From NCBI GenBank assembly GCA_024036415.1, contig JAMWET010006778.1, forward strand, positions 1,201,001 to 1,265,000: a DNA stretch of 64,000 bases, read 5' to 3'. A model generated the notes under the pieces. The model made no database searches, was not told the DNA's origin, and saw only the letters and a program-made list of their open reading frames with translations. A program made the position numbers and the translations under genes. The DNA is from Prochilodus magdalenae (Eukaryota > Chordata > Actinopteri > Characiformes > Prochilodontidae). Below are positions 1 through 18,344 of the stretch, piece by piece (within the stretch, counting starts at the first letter, position 1; each line of letters starts with the position of its first letter).

Positions 1-1258
1 GTGTTTACAATCTTACTCCATCCAGGTGCTTGTTTGTAGGTGTGCCCCTCAAACAGATAAGGTGTAAAGGTCTGGAGAATACATACCCCACTAGTTATTT
101 AGAAGCACATTAGACATGTATCTTTCTACACTGTCTGCAGCTTTAATGTTTTTTCATTTGGAGAAAAGGTTCACAGTTGCATCATACATTACGTCTCGTA
201 ACTGGTGTAAAATCCAGAGTTTACCAGTTGTATATTATCTCTGTTCAGCGAAAACCATGTATCTCCATTTTTGTCAATGTTTGCTTTTATGCATGATTTG
301 AATGCTGCCATGTACATTGTGTAAAAAAAATTATGATGAATGGACCAATAGAAATGGCCCAAAATCCATTGACTTACCTTTTAATTAAGCTAGGTTGTTG
401 CTCTCTCCTTTAAAGTTGCATTTTGTCCAGTTCCTGTTCTTTGGACAGTAAGCAACTTTGTTGGCTGTTAGAGTGCAATTTACATGTGTGACAATCAGTA
501 TTTCCCACTTCCTGACAGCACTTACACACAACATAACCCCCACTGACCCAGGTGGCGCTGCTTTGCTGGCAATGCTATACTGCTCTAAGATTGAGCAAAG
601 TTAGGTAGCAATATGACAAATTTACATTGTAGGACTAAAAATGTACTGAGGAGGACAAAAAGAGGTCTTTATGTGGTAACAACTCATGAGTCTTTGATGC
701 ATGTTTGCTTGGTGCCAAATTCCTTTATTAGGCCTTAATTATTCCCCTTTATTCATATTTGGTCATAAAGTCATGATAGAGGCCTGTATGAATGACTTAC
801 AAGAAAACAGAAGGAACCTGCCAGCAACTTCATTTAATTCAATCAAGCATAAACATGTCATGAATGGATGCTGGACCATGTTTCAGGACAGGACAGTGGT
901 GCCTTGCAGGCTGTATGTCCAGTTTGTCTACTTTTTATTGCCAAGAATTTACAGCCCCTCCTAGGGCCACTCTCGACCTGTGACCAGAGACTGCCCCAAT
1001 CAGAGGAGGTCATGGGATGAACACCAATAAGTAAGTGGTGCTGGCGTCTTAGTGTCCAACACCTCAGAGCAGTCTCAGATTAATGTCTGGCTAATCTGTA
1101 AATTAAAGGAGGAGAATCTGTGATTAGTGTGCATCTGTCGGCTCGGTTTCCTGGAAAGGAATCAACAGAAGGACAGAAAGAAAGAAATAAAGAAAGAGAC
1201 AGAAAGAAAGGAAGAAAGAAAGAAAGAAAGTAAGTAAGAAAGAAAGTAAGAGAGAAAG

Positions 1259-1305
<47 letters not shown>

Positions 1306-1340
1306 AAAAAAGAAAGTAAGAAAGAAAGTAAGAGAGAAAG

Positions 1341-1379
<39 letters not shown>

Positions 1380-2540
1380 AAAAGAAACAAAGAAACAAAG
1401 AAAGAGAGAGAAAGAGAAAGAAAGAGTAGATTTGAATGCTATTGCTTTCCCATCAGGTCAGTACAAACTGCATTTGGTAAATGTTTCTCTTTGAATGTAA
1501 CTTGGAAAGTCCCTGAACAAACACTTGTCATTTGAAAATGTGTTTCTTGGAACTGTTCCAAGTGTTGTGAGGCTACTGAGAAGCTCGTTTTGGCCTGTAG
1601 GGGCGCTGTTATGTCTGTTATCATCATAAACACCTTGAGTCTGCTGGAGAACTGCACTGCGGCCACTTCAAAATATTTCTACCTTGTATTGTAATTTAGA
1701 ATTTGATGTAAATCTCATTTCTGCTACATGTTTGCTACAGTGGAATGAAAACGTCTGAGGCCACTAGTGTTAATGCTTCTGTTTGGAATTATTTTCTTAT
1801 ATAAAACAGTTTATTATAAATAATGATATTATCAGTATAGCTGTTAAAATGTAGGTGTATGCTTAATACCTATACTGTATTTACTGTCTACTGAATTTAT
1901 AGTAGTTAGCACTGGTAGTCCAGGACATACTGTAGAGGAAGAATCCCTGTGCACATGATAATCAGCTCTTGAATCTTAAAGCTATAGATACAGATGCCAG
2001 AATGTAACTGGGGCATCATTTAAGGTAGGACGGAACATTTTCCAAACAAGTTGCATGAACAGAAAGTCAACTTTGACCCCTAGTTCAGTTTCACACTGAA
2101 AAGCCTGAAATGGGGAGCTGTTCCACCTTTATTAGCATCACAAAACAAACAGCAGCCTGGAAGTAGCAGCTATGCTGTGTGATTGTGTCCTTAGTTGCTG
2201 GTTGAAACTAAACGTTTCATAGTGAATAACAACTTTACTTTGCGTTGTTGACTGAAACCTAATAGCCAGTGTAGGTGACAGGACAGCAGCTTGTTTCATT
2301 GCAGGACAAAATCATAGGGTTGTAAAGGGGCATGTGAAACCGCACCTGAGCAGTTTCTACCCTGACCAAAGTCACATATCTTCTATGTAGACATCAGAGA
2401 CCCATTTAAAACGCTGAATAAATTCATTCCATGGCAATAATATGGTGCATAGTCCACCTCTAGCTGAACTTCTGAAAGCATAAAGCATTGTCAGAAAGCA
2501 GAAGTGGAAGAAGACACATGAGAAATTTGTAATGCTAGAA
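1..2540. other. intergenic DNA downstream of arrdc3
   Basis: I recognise no gene here. Short open frames at 116-301 and 701-964 show no family motif and no splice context. The stretch is AT-rich and unremarkable except for the purine-rich microsatellite at 1165-1427, listed separately. Confidence 0.6.
1165..1427. repeat. (GAAA)n purine-rich microsatellite
   Basis: About 260 bp of imperfect GAAA/AAAG tetranucleotide repeat, interrupted by GTAA and GAGA units. One strand is almost pure purine. The serine/phenylalanine/leucine-only open frames on the opposite strand are products of the repeat and not genes. Confidence 0.95.
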
Positions 2541-2547
2541 ATTTGAG

Positions 2548-5178
2548 TTTATTGAGCTCTGAGGAAGAACTAAGACAAAGTTCAAAAACCATTCCAAAGA
2601 TTAAAGTATGTAGTGTTGATAATGACCACTGAAACTAAACACAGAAGAAACAAACGGAACATATAACAATGTGTGAAAATGAACTCAAACTGGTGATATT
2701 GCACTTAGTTTCTAAAAACAAATCCTCAGCCAACATTCTACTTTTTCATTCCTCAGAGAGTTAAGAGTTTAGCTTGAACACTGGACTACACTGGAAGGCC
2801 AAGGACTGGAACTGACCAACCAAGCATGTATATTTCTTTAAGCTTATTGTTTTATCTAAGGCCCAAATCACCTGCCAGTTGTGATTGTGCCAGGTGCAGA
2901 TTACCTACAACAGAAACGAACAAAAAACACTCATAACAGACATAAAGGAGAAGTAGGCTGCTTTGTCTCAGAACAGTTACATCTATTCAGTTCATTGACT
3001 ACCCAGTTCTCCGAAGGTGTGCTAAACCACATTGTTCCCAAAATAAAGAGAGGTGAGAGACGCAACTGCACCAGGTCGTTAGACCAGAAAACAAACCACA
3101 AATGCCCATGAAAAACAAACAATCATAACTAGTGGGATTTAAGCCATAGCAAATTAGAGTGGCGTGTCTGGGGATCAGTGCACGCTTTAAAGGACTATTT
3201 GGTTTTCCCTTTTTGTCCTTTTCAACAAAAAAAACAACAACGACAACAAAAAACACATTTCAGATGACGCACAGACAGACACTCAGAAGGTTGTAAGTCG
3301 TAATGAGAGCGAGTGATGAACCATAACCATGTTAGTTCTTCAAGGCCACTACGATAAGACCACTTTAATTAGTCTCTTTATGTTTGAAGCAGTAGTCAGA
3401 AAACCTGCTAAAGTCTACATCCTCACTCAGAACACAAACGACACGTACACACACACATCGACTACTTGACAGTGATCTTCCATAACGTCCTCTTCAAGGT
3501 TGTGAGAGATGTATCAAAAACATCTTTAATGGGAAATGGTTGAATGGCCAAACATCCTCCAGGCCTCAACAAGATATGATCAGACTTCTCTTATAATTTC
3601 TGAAAAAAAGGCGCTTTATGATTAAGGCTGTATGGAAATCAAGCTTAAACAAGCTTAAGTGTTGAATGAGTTTTAAAACCAATGTACGACTCATTTCAAC
3701 ATGACGCCTTTGAGTGGCCATCGGAGCCACAGTAACGGCTACATCTTCTTTCCTTGCAGCATGGCTTTAAAAGCCTTCTTGCTTCCTTTCTGGGGTGCTC
3801 TACCATTTCTCTCAACATTCTTTCAACTGCTCTGAATCATATCTCCCATCACCGGCCTGAGAGAACGTTGTGGTGAATGAAGTCTGCACGAGTAGGACAA
3901 AAAGGGAATGTCTATGGTCTTCGAAAGCTGCCTTGTATCTCCATGCGTGTCTCCTCTCTTTCTGTATATTTATTTAGTCTATTTAGTTCTCCCACCTACA
4001 TCCTTTCACGCTTTCTAACAGTGCAAATGAAACATAGTCTTTTCATATATTTATATATATATTTTTGTTTCCAACCATTTGGCAAGTGAGAAATTCTCCT
4101 GAGACTGAGTGCTTTTTTTTTTTTTTGGGCAGTACTCTATAGAAGCCTGCGCTGCGTTACACTACAAATAGAAAGGCAACAAACTGTTCAGGCCATTTGT
4201 GGGTAGCCTGCTGGGTCCCACCCTGTTTTATCTTTCCACCCTGCCTACACATGCAAGTGGCAAGCGCTCATCTTTTGCTTCTCCACCACAAAACATGCGC
4301 TACAACATAAACACCAAGCAAACGAAGATAGAAGGCATTCTATGTTTAGAACTTATAGATGGTGTCGATGTGAAATAAGAATAGAAAAGCCACACGTATT
4401 TTGAGTCATACAGGCAACAATATGAAGGCAGTGAAGAGCCTTCAGATGGTGTATGCCGCCGGGCAGTTTGTAATTTGCATGTCCTTAAGAGGAAATGCAA
4501 CTAAGGAAAAAAACAGAACCACGTAAGAACAGCTGAAACTAGATCAGAGTTTGATTTTTTGTCTCTGAATCTTTTCTCTGTGTTGTTCGTAGTTGTGCGG
4601 ATAAAGCAAGACTAAGTTATAAGCCTGCAATTACTTAGTCATTTTATAGCACAACCAAAAACAAAAGATTTAGTGATTTTAAAACTTGAGCCACATAAGC
4701 AAAAAAGAACAAATAAAAATACTTAAGATGTGCAAAAAATCCACAACCGAGGCAGGAGGATGCTAGTCTTTTCTCCGTTGTACTGTAGGTGGTGGTTATT
4801 GTGTTTTCTCTTTGTGTTTTGCTTCTCATGTCTCTAGATAGCTCCACGCTACAGAACCATGTTTTGTGCCATGGTTACACAAAGAAGCGCGACGACAACG
4901 AAAACTAGGCTGATGAAAACCTGGTGGCTCAGTCCGACCAGGTGCGTCTGTCCACAGGGTTTGACACGGACGAGCATTGTGACCACATGTCCCTGGGGCA
5001 GGCAGGAAGCGATGCGCCGGCGGCGGCGACTCCCTGCACATTTCTGTCCTTTCTCCTGCACATGTTGTTTTCTCCCAACGTCGACAGCGGCGCTCGCGCG
5101 CTTGTTGTCGCCGGGAAAAAAACAAAAAAGACGAGAGTTTGGAGGGCCCGACTGCTCTGGGCTGGTGTCATGAGTCGT
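2548..5178 (-). other. arrdc3: probable long 3' UTR of arrdc3
   Basis: This follows the arrdc3 stop codon on the minus strand with no other gene in between. An AATAAA hexamer on the minus strand (TTTATT at 2548-2553) is a plausible distal polyadenylation signal, and others occur earlier, for example near 3967. Vertebrate ARRDC3 mRNAs are known to have long 3' UTRs. The exact end is inferred. The part next to the stop (about 4885-5235) is unusually CpG-rich. Confidence 0.5.
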
Positions 5179-10311
<5,133 letters not shown>

Positions 10312-10439
10312 GGTGACAAGAAAATTAAAAATGTATAAAAAGTCTGTAAAAAAAAAACCCAAAATAAAACAAAAACGTCTATGAAAATAATCTCTTATGA
10401 AAAAAAGTCTGTTTTAACACTGTTCAGTGTCATTGATGT

Positions 10440-10700
10440 GCCAGAGCGGAATAACAGCAAAGCTGTTATCGCGGCTCCACACGGCCTTTGGTGGTCTGCT
10501 ATGAAAGACAGCGGAGTTCGCTCAGCCGGCTCACTTTAAGCGATGGCTTTTGAGAAAAACAACTTACTGCGCATGCGCGCAACGTTTACTCCGCCTCCAA
10601 GGGAGGGGGAGGCTTTAAAAGGCTCTGCTGTGCCACATTACTGCCACTTCACAGAGAACAGCTGAGCTGTGAGGGGAAGCTGCGGAATGGAGAATGAAGC
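10440..10700 (-). promoter_or_regulatory. arrdc3: arrdc3 promoter and 5' UTR region
   Basis: This lies directly upstream of the arrdc3 start on the minus strand. It is richer in CpG than its surroundings. It contains an NRF1-type palindrome TGCGCATGCGC at 10568-10578, a G-rich Sp/KLF-like stretch near 10595-10612 and a TTTTAAA box near 10616. A short inverted repeat (AATAACAGC/GCTGTTAT) sits at about 10451-10471. The transcription start is inferred to lie at about 10560-10600 and has not been demonstrated. Confidence 0.45.
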
Positions 10701-13700
10701 TTATAGACCCTATAGATTTTATGCTGTGTATTGTTTGTTCATTAGTGAGCTTAGACAGTCCATCTGTCTCTAAACTGTTTTACGTGAGATCACAGACTGA
10801 ATAGAATAAATGATTTTATGGGTTAAAGAGAGGTAAATGTGCATATTTGATATATGTGCATTCACAGCCTTTTTTTACTGATTTTGTGTGACTATGTTTT
10901 GCATTACTGATAATAACAACATGTTTCATTCATTATATCCCCTTTGCATTGGCAGAAAATAAAATCAATAGAGCTCCTAAGTAGGATCTGCTCTAATGAT
11001 TAATAAATTACATCAAGTTGAGGATTATGTTTTATTCACTGAAAGAGTATGTTGAGCTGATTCAGATGCATTACACAGGTGATGCCAAAGGCAATACTTT
11101 ATTCCTGTGGATATCATGTAAGCCTTTGACTTAAGTCAATTCAGTGCATTGGCTCATGCAGTGTAGTTGTGTCAATACTGTGTTAGGCATTTTTTTAGTA
11201 TGACACTAATCCACAAAAAATAGCATGTTAAGCACTTAATTGGAACTCCTTGTAGGAATGATGATGGTGGATTTCTATGCTCAGACTGTCTGAGATGTTG
11301 TTAAGACTGTTATTTAATTTCAGTCTTACAGTCTGTTCTGCTGTGCTTGCTGGCTGCAGCAGTTTGTAGAACTGTGAGAGTAAAACGCCACCTTGTGGCT
11401 CTGGGGTCACCTGTTGCTTGTTAAAGAGGCAAATAAGGCCATATATTTAATGCGAGAGATGCTTTGCTGTGAGCAATTTATGACTAAAATATATGTCTAC
11501 AAATAGAGGTAGAGATACAAAGAGGTTAACTCGGTCTGCTGGTCCTTAATTGACTGTTCATCAGGGGCGTAGGTAGAGCTTTTAGAATAGGGTGTCCAGG
11601 GACGGCCCAGAGATCACATTGGGGTGGCATGCAGCTAGGATAAAAGCTAAATACTGCTAAATAGCCTAATACAATGGTACATCATAAATATAGGTCCTAT
11701 ATATTTATCCTCATTTGTCAATATGTAGCAACACAGATGGCTTGTGCATGTTTTGTAATGAAGAAAGTGAATTACTGGTTTTGATATTTTTTCTCCTGTA
11801 AATCACAGCTCAACTATGAGTGATATCTTTTAGTATTAGATCGAATTTAATAAGAGGTTATGGTTAGGTGGTTAATGACATTTATTTTATCTTTCTATTC
11901 ATAAAAACAAAATATAAATGCATTAAAAATAGAAATAGTGCACTGGATTACACCGCTCAAGTAGAGCAATAATTTGCAAAGCTTTGCAGTGTAGTTTGAA
12001 TCCCTCAGTGTCTGGTTATCTTTATGATATGATCATTTTTTTATTTTACCCTATTTCTATATACTTATTTATCATCTGTTATTTTAGATTAATCTGTTGC
12101 TGTTAGTTTATCAATGCTTTCAGGGTAGTTATGATTTATGTTGTGGTGGTGTAAGTGTAAACTCAATTTTTACAGTTACACAACTATAGTTACACCACTA
12201 ATGTTTTCCCCCTAATTTTTTGCACCAAAAGATTCCAATAACTTTAGGCAGTTTTTTTGTTTTGTTTTAATAAGTCAGCAAATTAAACTACTAGTGCTAA
12301 GAAATACATGAGTAGATATCAGGCTTATCACACGACTTATGACCCAGCACAGCCTATATACACATATAGTTAGCAGGCAGCCAACATGGCTTAAAATATA
12401 CAGTGTCGTACTTAGTATGTCATAACTAGACATAACACTGATATGACAATGTTGATATGTAGCGCATGGTTTACAAAAAGATTCCTTTTTAATAACTTAC
12501 TTTTTTAGTTTGGGTTGCAGTATGGGCTACGACTGCCCTCTAGTGATCAGATCTTGAAACACACACATGATTTTGAAAACAATATACTAAATATTTCCTC
12601 CTTAATATATAAAAGCAAAAAAGAATGACATTCATGTTACAGTTATATTATAAAATAAGTTACTATAAAGTAATGTATTATTGATGATGACGGTGGTGAC
12701 CACAAAACACTGTTTTTAAATGATCATTTCATTTACTAAAGGAAAAAAAAAAACAAGTTTTGCAACACTACCACCCATGAGGAAAAAGCAACTGCCCTCC
12801 TAAACATTTTAATTGGTAACATTTTAAACTTTAGCAGCAACAACTAAAACCAAACATCATCACCCTGAATTACATTAACAATTGTTTTAATACAACCAGA
12901 GTGGAGGCCTTTCAAGCATGATCTGTTTTGACTGGTACTGTAGGTCAGTGTCCTCCGGCTTCAAACTTCAAAATCTAATTTTATCTAAACATCATTCAGT
13001 ATTAGTTGTGTGTTTAGTAACAGTTGTCTGTGATGTGATAAACTCAGAATGCATATTCATTATTACTTTACACAGACCTGGCCTTGTGCTTCAGATCATT
13101 ACCTTGCTTGATACCCCAGTTGTACTTGAGCTTCAGGTGCTGATGGTCTCCCACATAGAGATTTCTGGTAGAACGCAGAATTAACGGTTCTGTCTGCTAT
13201 GGCAAGTCACCCTGGCATCATGTTAACTGTTAGCAAAGGAAAGCTGGGTCAGCATTATGGTAGATGTCACAAGACCTGTGAGACTTTATGTTCCTTTTGG
13301 TTAGCGGTGGTTTTGGCCATGCATTTTTCACTTGGATCCTGTTTTGCCTAGTCTCAATGATAAGTGAAGGGAGCGAGGCATGCAGTTGCTTTAGTGTAAT
13401 GGGTTATTAGTGACTTTCTGGGTGAGTCATCACTGTGACCCTGGAGGAATTAAGGCTTTGGGAAGATTCCAGATTTTTTCCGTTTGGAGATAATGGCTCT
13501 CACTGTGATGGCTCTCACTGTAGCCCTGATATAACGGATATATTTATCATGTACAGACTCCAGTATATCACACAAGTTGTGTACTGTACTACAGGAAAAG
13601 GGCGTGACTAGCCTGCCAACATCTGGCACTGAATCATCTCAATCAGCCCTCCAGTCATTGCATAGCCTGGCGCTAAATGGTGCTAGCCATTTTTCAACAT

Positions 13701-14400
13701 GTACACTGATATTTTAATTGAGACATGTGTCTGTGTAAAATACACCCAATACCATGACACAGGACAGGACAGTGTTTTCCACCCATCTTAAAAGCCACAA
13801 ATAACCTTTGTATTGGTCTGTGAACCTCTGTGGTTTCCTGTTTTCCTCTATGTGCTTGTCATTTCTTTATACGCTTGTGTCTGGTAATATGAACTAGTGT
13901 GGCTGAATAATAAGCAGCGTGTCTCCAAAGCAAAATGTTTAACTGCTTTGTCCACACTATGCAGAAAGCCTCAATTGGACAAAGTTAGCAAACCCACTTT
14001 AAGACCAGGTAAGTGTGGCTTCACACTTGCTGCAGGTTTTGGTCAAATTTCTTTGATTTTGCCTTCACTAATGTATAGATATTTACAGGTATTAAACATA
14101 TCAAAGCGGCTAAAATCAGCAGTTACATCCACCTGAAATGGTTTTGTTGCATTTATGAAGTGCAGTAAAGCATAACAGTGCCTCTGCCCACTTGCTGGAA
14201 TCTTTTGCTGGAGCAGTAAGTTATCTTACTGCTTACTGTGTACTGGGACACTCATGTTATTTCCATACTGCATTCTATTTACTACATTTAGGTAGAATCA
14301 GTATGTTGCCAGTTTTACTTTTTTATGAATGAGCATTTAAAAAATGTCTTGTAAGTACACTAATTATCAATTCATGAGACATTAATATTAATATATTAAT
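10701..14400. other. intergenic DNA, no gene recognised
   Basis: AT-rich sequence without a supportable coding exon. Around 11563-11640 and 12460-12550 the sequence reads like the edges of old dispersed repeats (a GGGGCGTAGGTAGA-type start, a CTGCCCTCTAGTG-type end), but I could not assign a family. Confidence 0.5.
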
Positions 14401-14407
14401 ATTGATG

Positions 14408-15050
14408 CCAGACGTCTCGGCATGGAGCTGTAGAGGTTCATCATGATGTCCTGCAATAATCCATCCTATGTAGCTTTAATATTCTCACACAGTTCCTGCA
14501 GATTTTTGCGCTAGGGCTGGAGTTGGAGTGACACCAGGCCTTTTGGACCTTCTGGACTTTCTGACATGTGACAATGGATCCCGCCACTCACCATGGATTC
14601 ATTGGTCGTCTCCATCAAGACAAAAGTAGGTACTTGTCACTGAAGATGACCCACTGCCATTCTGAGTCACTCCATGACAGTCTGGCTCGACACCATTGCA
14701 GTTTGCGAGTCGTTGATGTAGTTTTAATTACAATCGTCATATCAGTCTGTGTGCATGTAGTGCTGCGTCATGTAGCCGTATGCCAATGGTGCTGGCACTA
14801 ACAGGATGACTCATGAAGGGCATGGCTGCTTAATGCATGGCCGCAATCATGGCTGTTATGTCAGGCAGGTACAGTGATAAGGCCTGCCCTTGATTAATCC
14901 ACATGCGGGTGGATCCTGAAACCTTAATCAATCTTGTCTCATGATGTCAAACCAAGACAGCAAATTTCATTCCTGTTGGTTGATTCCTCCTGGTTGCAAC
15001 TATTTGTGCAACTTTTCTTTTGATGATGAATGTATATTTTGTTTAACCAG
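14408..15050 (-). mobile_element. degraded Tc1/mariner-like element, copy 1
   Basis: On the minus strand this contains a broken transposase relic. The segment corresponding to the first catalytic block (IFSDE-like, around 14620-14650) is mutated and full of stops. The same family occurs at 16445-17000, 20050-20565 and 24890-25150 on the minus strand and at 43520-44112 on the plus strand, where the IFSDESHF block is clearest. No intact frame remains, so it is a fossil. Confidence 0.6.
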
Positions 15051-16457
15051 GTTGATTTCTGTGATTTTTTTTACAGAACTGTGCTAAAAATAATGTTGTT
15101 TAAATATGTTTTCTTAATGATGATATTAAACTGATTTGCTGAAATTAGTTTAAATGTTTCACAATCAACTTATCTTTCAACTCTAATTCAACAATACATT
15201 GTCATTCAACAAGGCACTGAACACAAGAGGCCACTGGTACTGAGCTATCCTCTCATTCAGCATGGCTAGATTAACTCTGTTCAAAACATAAAATTACAGG
15301 GAAACTATTTGTGGCACTATATACATAAGGAGGAAATAGGTCTGAGTGTGGGAGCAAGTCCATTCATGTGTAAATACAGCATAGAAAGTAACCAAACGAG
15401 GGTGTCTTAGCTGGGGGCATTAGGATCTAGAACGTGGCTCAAACTGAAGTTCTGAGTCTTATCTTAGGGAGAGTTAGAGGTAAAACACTGGCGTATTATT
15501 TGGCGTTAATGATGGGAATGTATAAGTTTCACAGTGTTGGACAAAAGAAGGCAGTATTTAATTCAAATGTGTAATTCTGTTTATAATTCTATGCAGTAGT
15601 ACACAGTAAAATATTGTATATTGTACATACAGTTTGTATGTATGTACATGCATTGCATAAATAAGTATCACTTCCATTCTTACAGAACCCGGCTCAAATC
15701 ACATGAAGCACTGCCGAGTGAAAGCCACATGACAGCAAGTCTGATATATTCCTTAAAGGGTCTGGAATTGTTTACCAGGTCTACAATTCCATTCCTCTGT
15801 CTTTTTACTACATGTCATCGATTACATATTACTTCTAGAATACTACGTATTACTTGTAGAATGATAACCCTGCAGTTTAAGGAATAAAGTTTTTAGTTTT
15901 CAAACAGATTATTAATACTGACGTATGGTGTTCTCATGCTTATGTAACTTTGGGAATGTGTACTTGTAGGGAGTTGGCACAGGTGATGCATACCTTCTGT
16001 TTACACTGTAATTCAGTCGTGCTCCTCCACTGAAAGGTACCCTAGCTTTTTGGCAGACTGTTATATGTGGTTGCTTGACTTTGAGTTTGTATATGTGTCC
16101 TGAGCAACAAATCAGGTCTAAATACAAGGTGTAAAACTCAGGGTTCCTTGGGAGGGGGTAGGTCACCCTGGGCCCTCATAATGTCTCAACATCCAAATTG
16201 TCGGGAGTCCCTGGAAATAAACTTATGATGATGTTAAGCTGTGATTGTGCATCCTGCTTTACTCACAATAGCAGAGCTTCTGTTTTCGGTAATCCCGACT
16301 AAATAACCTCAGGGTGTCACTGGTTCACCTTGTTAGTCCTAGCCTAGCAATTCTAACTAAGACAAGGATATCTCTAAAATCTTTACAATATGCCATAACA
16401 TATTTGCAAACCTGAAAACCTGCTCAGTTTTTCCAAGAGATTATTGGAAAATGTGAT
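14514..16457. repeat. tandem segmental duplication, unit 1
   Basis: The sequence from AGGGCTGGAG at 14514 recurs from 16458 onward with high identity, running through the Tc1-like fossil and the AT-rich DNA behind it. Unit 1 has a block at about 15647-15890 that is missing from unit 2. The units lie head to tail with no spacer. Confidence 0.85.
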
Positions 16458-17000
16458 AGGGCTGGAGTTAGAGTGACAGCAGGCCTTCTTGACTTTCTGA
16501 CACATGACAATGGATCCCACCACCTACCATGCATTTGTTGGTCGTCTCCATCAAGACAAAAGTAGGTACTTGTCACTGAAGATGACCCACTGCCATTCTG
16601 AGTCACTCTGAGTGACAGTCTGGCGCGACACCATTGCAGTTTGCGAGTCGTTGATGTAGTTTTAATTACAATCGTCATATCAGTCTGGGTGCATGTAGTG
16701 CTGCGTCATGTAGCCGTCCGCCAATGGTGCTGGCACTAACAGAATGACTCATGAAGGGCATGGCTGCTCACTGCATGGCCGCAATCATGGCTGTTATGTC
16801 AGGCAGGTACAGTGATAAGGCCTGTCCTTGCTTAATCCACATGCATGGCAGATCCTGAAACTTTAATCAGTCTTGTCTCATGATGTCAAACCAAGACAGC
16901 AAATTTCATTCCTGTTGGTTGATTCCTCCTGGATGCAACCATTTGTGCAACTTTTCTTTTGATGATGAATGTATTTTTTGTTTAATCAGGTTGATTTCTG
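16445..17000 (-). mobile_element. degraded Tc1/mariner-like element, copy 2
   Basis: This is the second copy of the fossil at 14408-15050, carried along by the tandem duplication of the 1.9-kb unit. It is very similar to copy 1 and equally disrupted, without a usable transposase frame. Confidence 0.6.
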
Positions 17001-18263
17001 TGATTTTTTTACAGCTAGAATAATGTGTGTTTTAACTTGTTTTCTTAATGACAATATTAAACTAATTAGTTTACATTTTTCAAAACTTAAATCCAATTAA
17101 AACAATTCTACTTATCTTTCAACTCTAATTCAACAATACATTGACATTTAACAAAACACTGAACAAAAGAGGCCCCTGGTACTGAGCTATCCTCTCATTC
17201 AGCATGGCTCTGTTTGAAAACATAAAATTGAAAACATAAAATTACAGGGAAACAATTTGTGGCACTATATACATAAGGAGGAAATAGGTCTGAGTGTGGG
17301 AGGAAGTCCATTCATGTGTAAATACAGCATAGAAAGTAACCAAACGAGGGTGTCTTAGCTGGGGGGCATTAGGATCTAGAACGTTTCTGAAACTTAAGTT
17401 CTGAGTCTTATCTTAGGGAGAGTTAGAGGTAAAACACTTTAGTTGCATGTTGACTTTGAATTTCTTTCTGTGCTAAGGTTCATTTGAAAGGAATGTCAGA
17501 GTGGGAGGGCTTAACTCTATAGATACAGATCTCAACTGGTCCTCAATATTTACATGTCGGTATAGACTGCTGAAAACAGCTGCAGACTTGCTGGACGAGC
17601 TGTTGTTTATTATTTGGCGTTAATGATGGGAATGTATAAGTTTCACAGTGTTGGACAAAAGAAGGCAGTATTTAATTCAAATGTGTAATTCTGTTTATAA
17701 TTCTATGCAGTAGTACACAGTAAAATATTGCATATTGTACATACAGTTTGTAGTTTTCAAACAGATTATTAATACTGACGTATGGTGTTCTCATGCTTGT
17801 GTAACTTTGGGAATGTGTACTTGTAGGGAGTTGGCACAGGTGATGCATACCTTCTGTTTACACTGTAATTCAGTCGTGCTCCTCCACTGAAAGGTACCCT
17901 AGCTTTCTGGTTATATGTGGCTGCTTGACTTTGAGTTTGTATATGTGCCCTGAGCAACAAATGAGGTCTAAATACAAGGTGTAAAACTCAGGGTACCTTG
18001 GGATGGGGTAAGTCGTCCTGGGCCCTCATAATGTCTCAACATCCAAATTGTCGGGAGTCCCTGGAAATAAACTTATGATGGTGTTAAGCTGTGATTGTGC
18101 ATCCTGCTTTACTCACAATAGCAGAGCTTCTGTTTTCGGTAATCCCGACAATTCACCTTGTTAGTCCTAGCCTAGCAATTGTAACTAAGACAAGGATATC
18201 TCAAAAAACGTTACAATATGCCGTAACATATATGTAAATCTGAAAACCTGCCTGGTTTTCTAT
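16458..18263. repeat. tandem segmental duplication, unit 2
   Basis: Second unit of the pair beginning at 14514. It carries a block at about 17437-17605 that is absent from unit 1 and lacks unit 1's 15647-15890 block. The match fades after about 18260, just before a stem-loop at 18294-18340. Confidence 0.85.
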
Positions 18264-18293
18264 TTCTAAAAATGTTCTAACCGAAGACAAAAG

Positions 18294-18340
18294 AAGAGTC
18301 CATACTTGACCACCTGCCTAAAATTCAGGTATGGACTCTT
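18294..18340. repeat. 16-bp inverted repeat (stem-loop)
   Basis: Arms 18294-18309 (AAGAGTCCATACTTGA) and 18325-18340 (TCAGGTATGGACTCTT) pair with one mismatch around a 15-nt loop. It sits just past the end of the tandem duplication. No gene is nearby for which it could act as a terminator. Confidence 0.7.
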
Positions 18341-18344
18341 CAAA

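Noticed and set aside
1124..1398. Phe/Leu/Ser-rich open frames on the minus strand
   Set aside because: They are translations of the GAAA microsatellite and change with repeat length.
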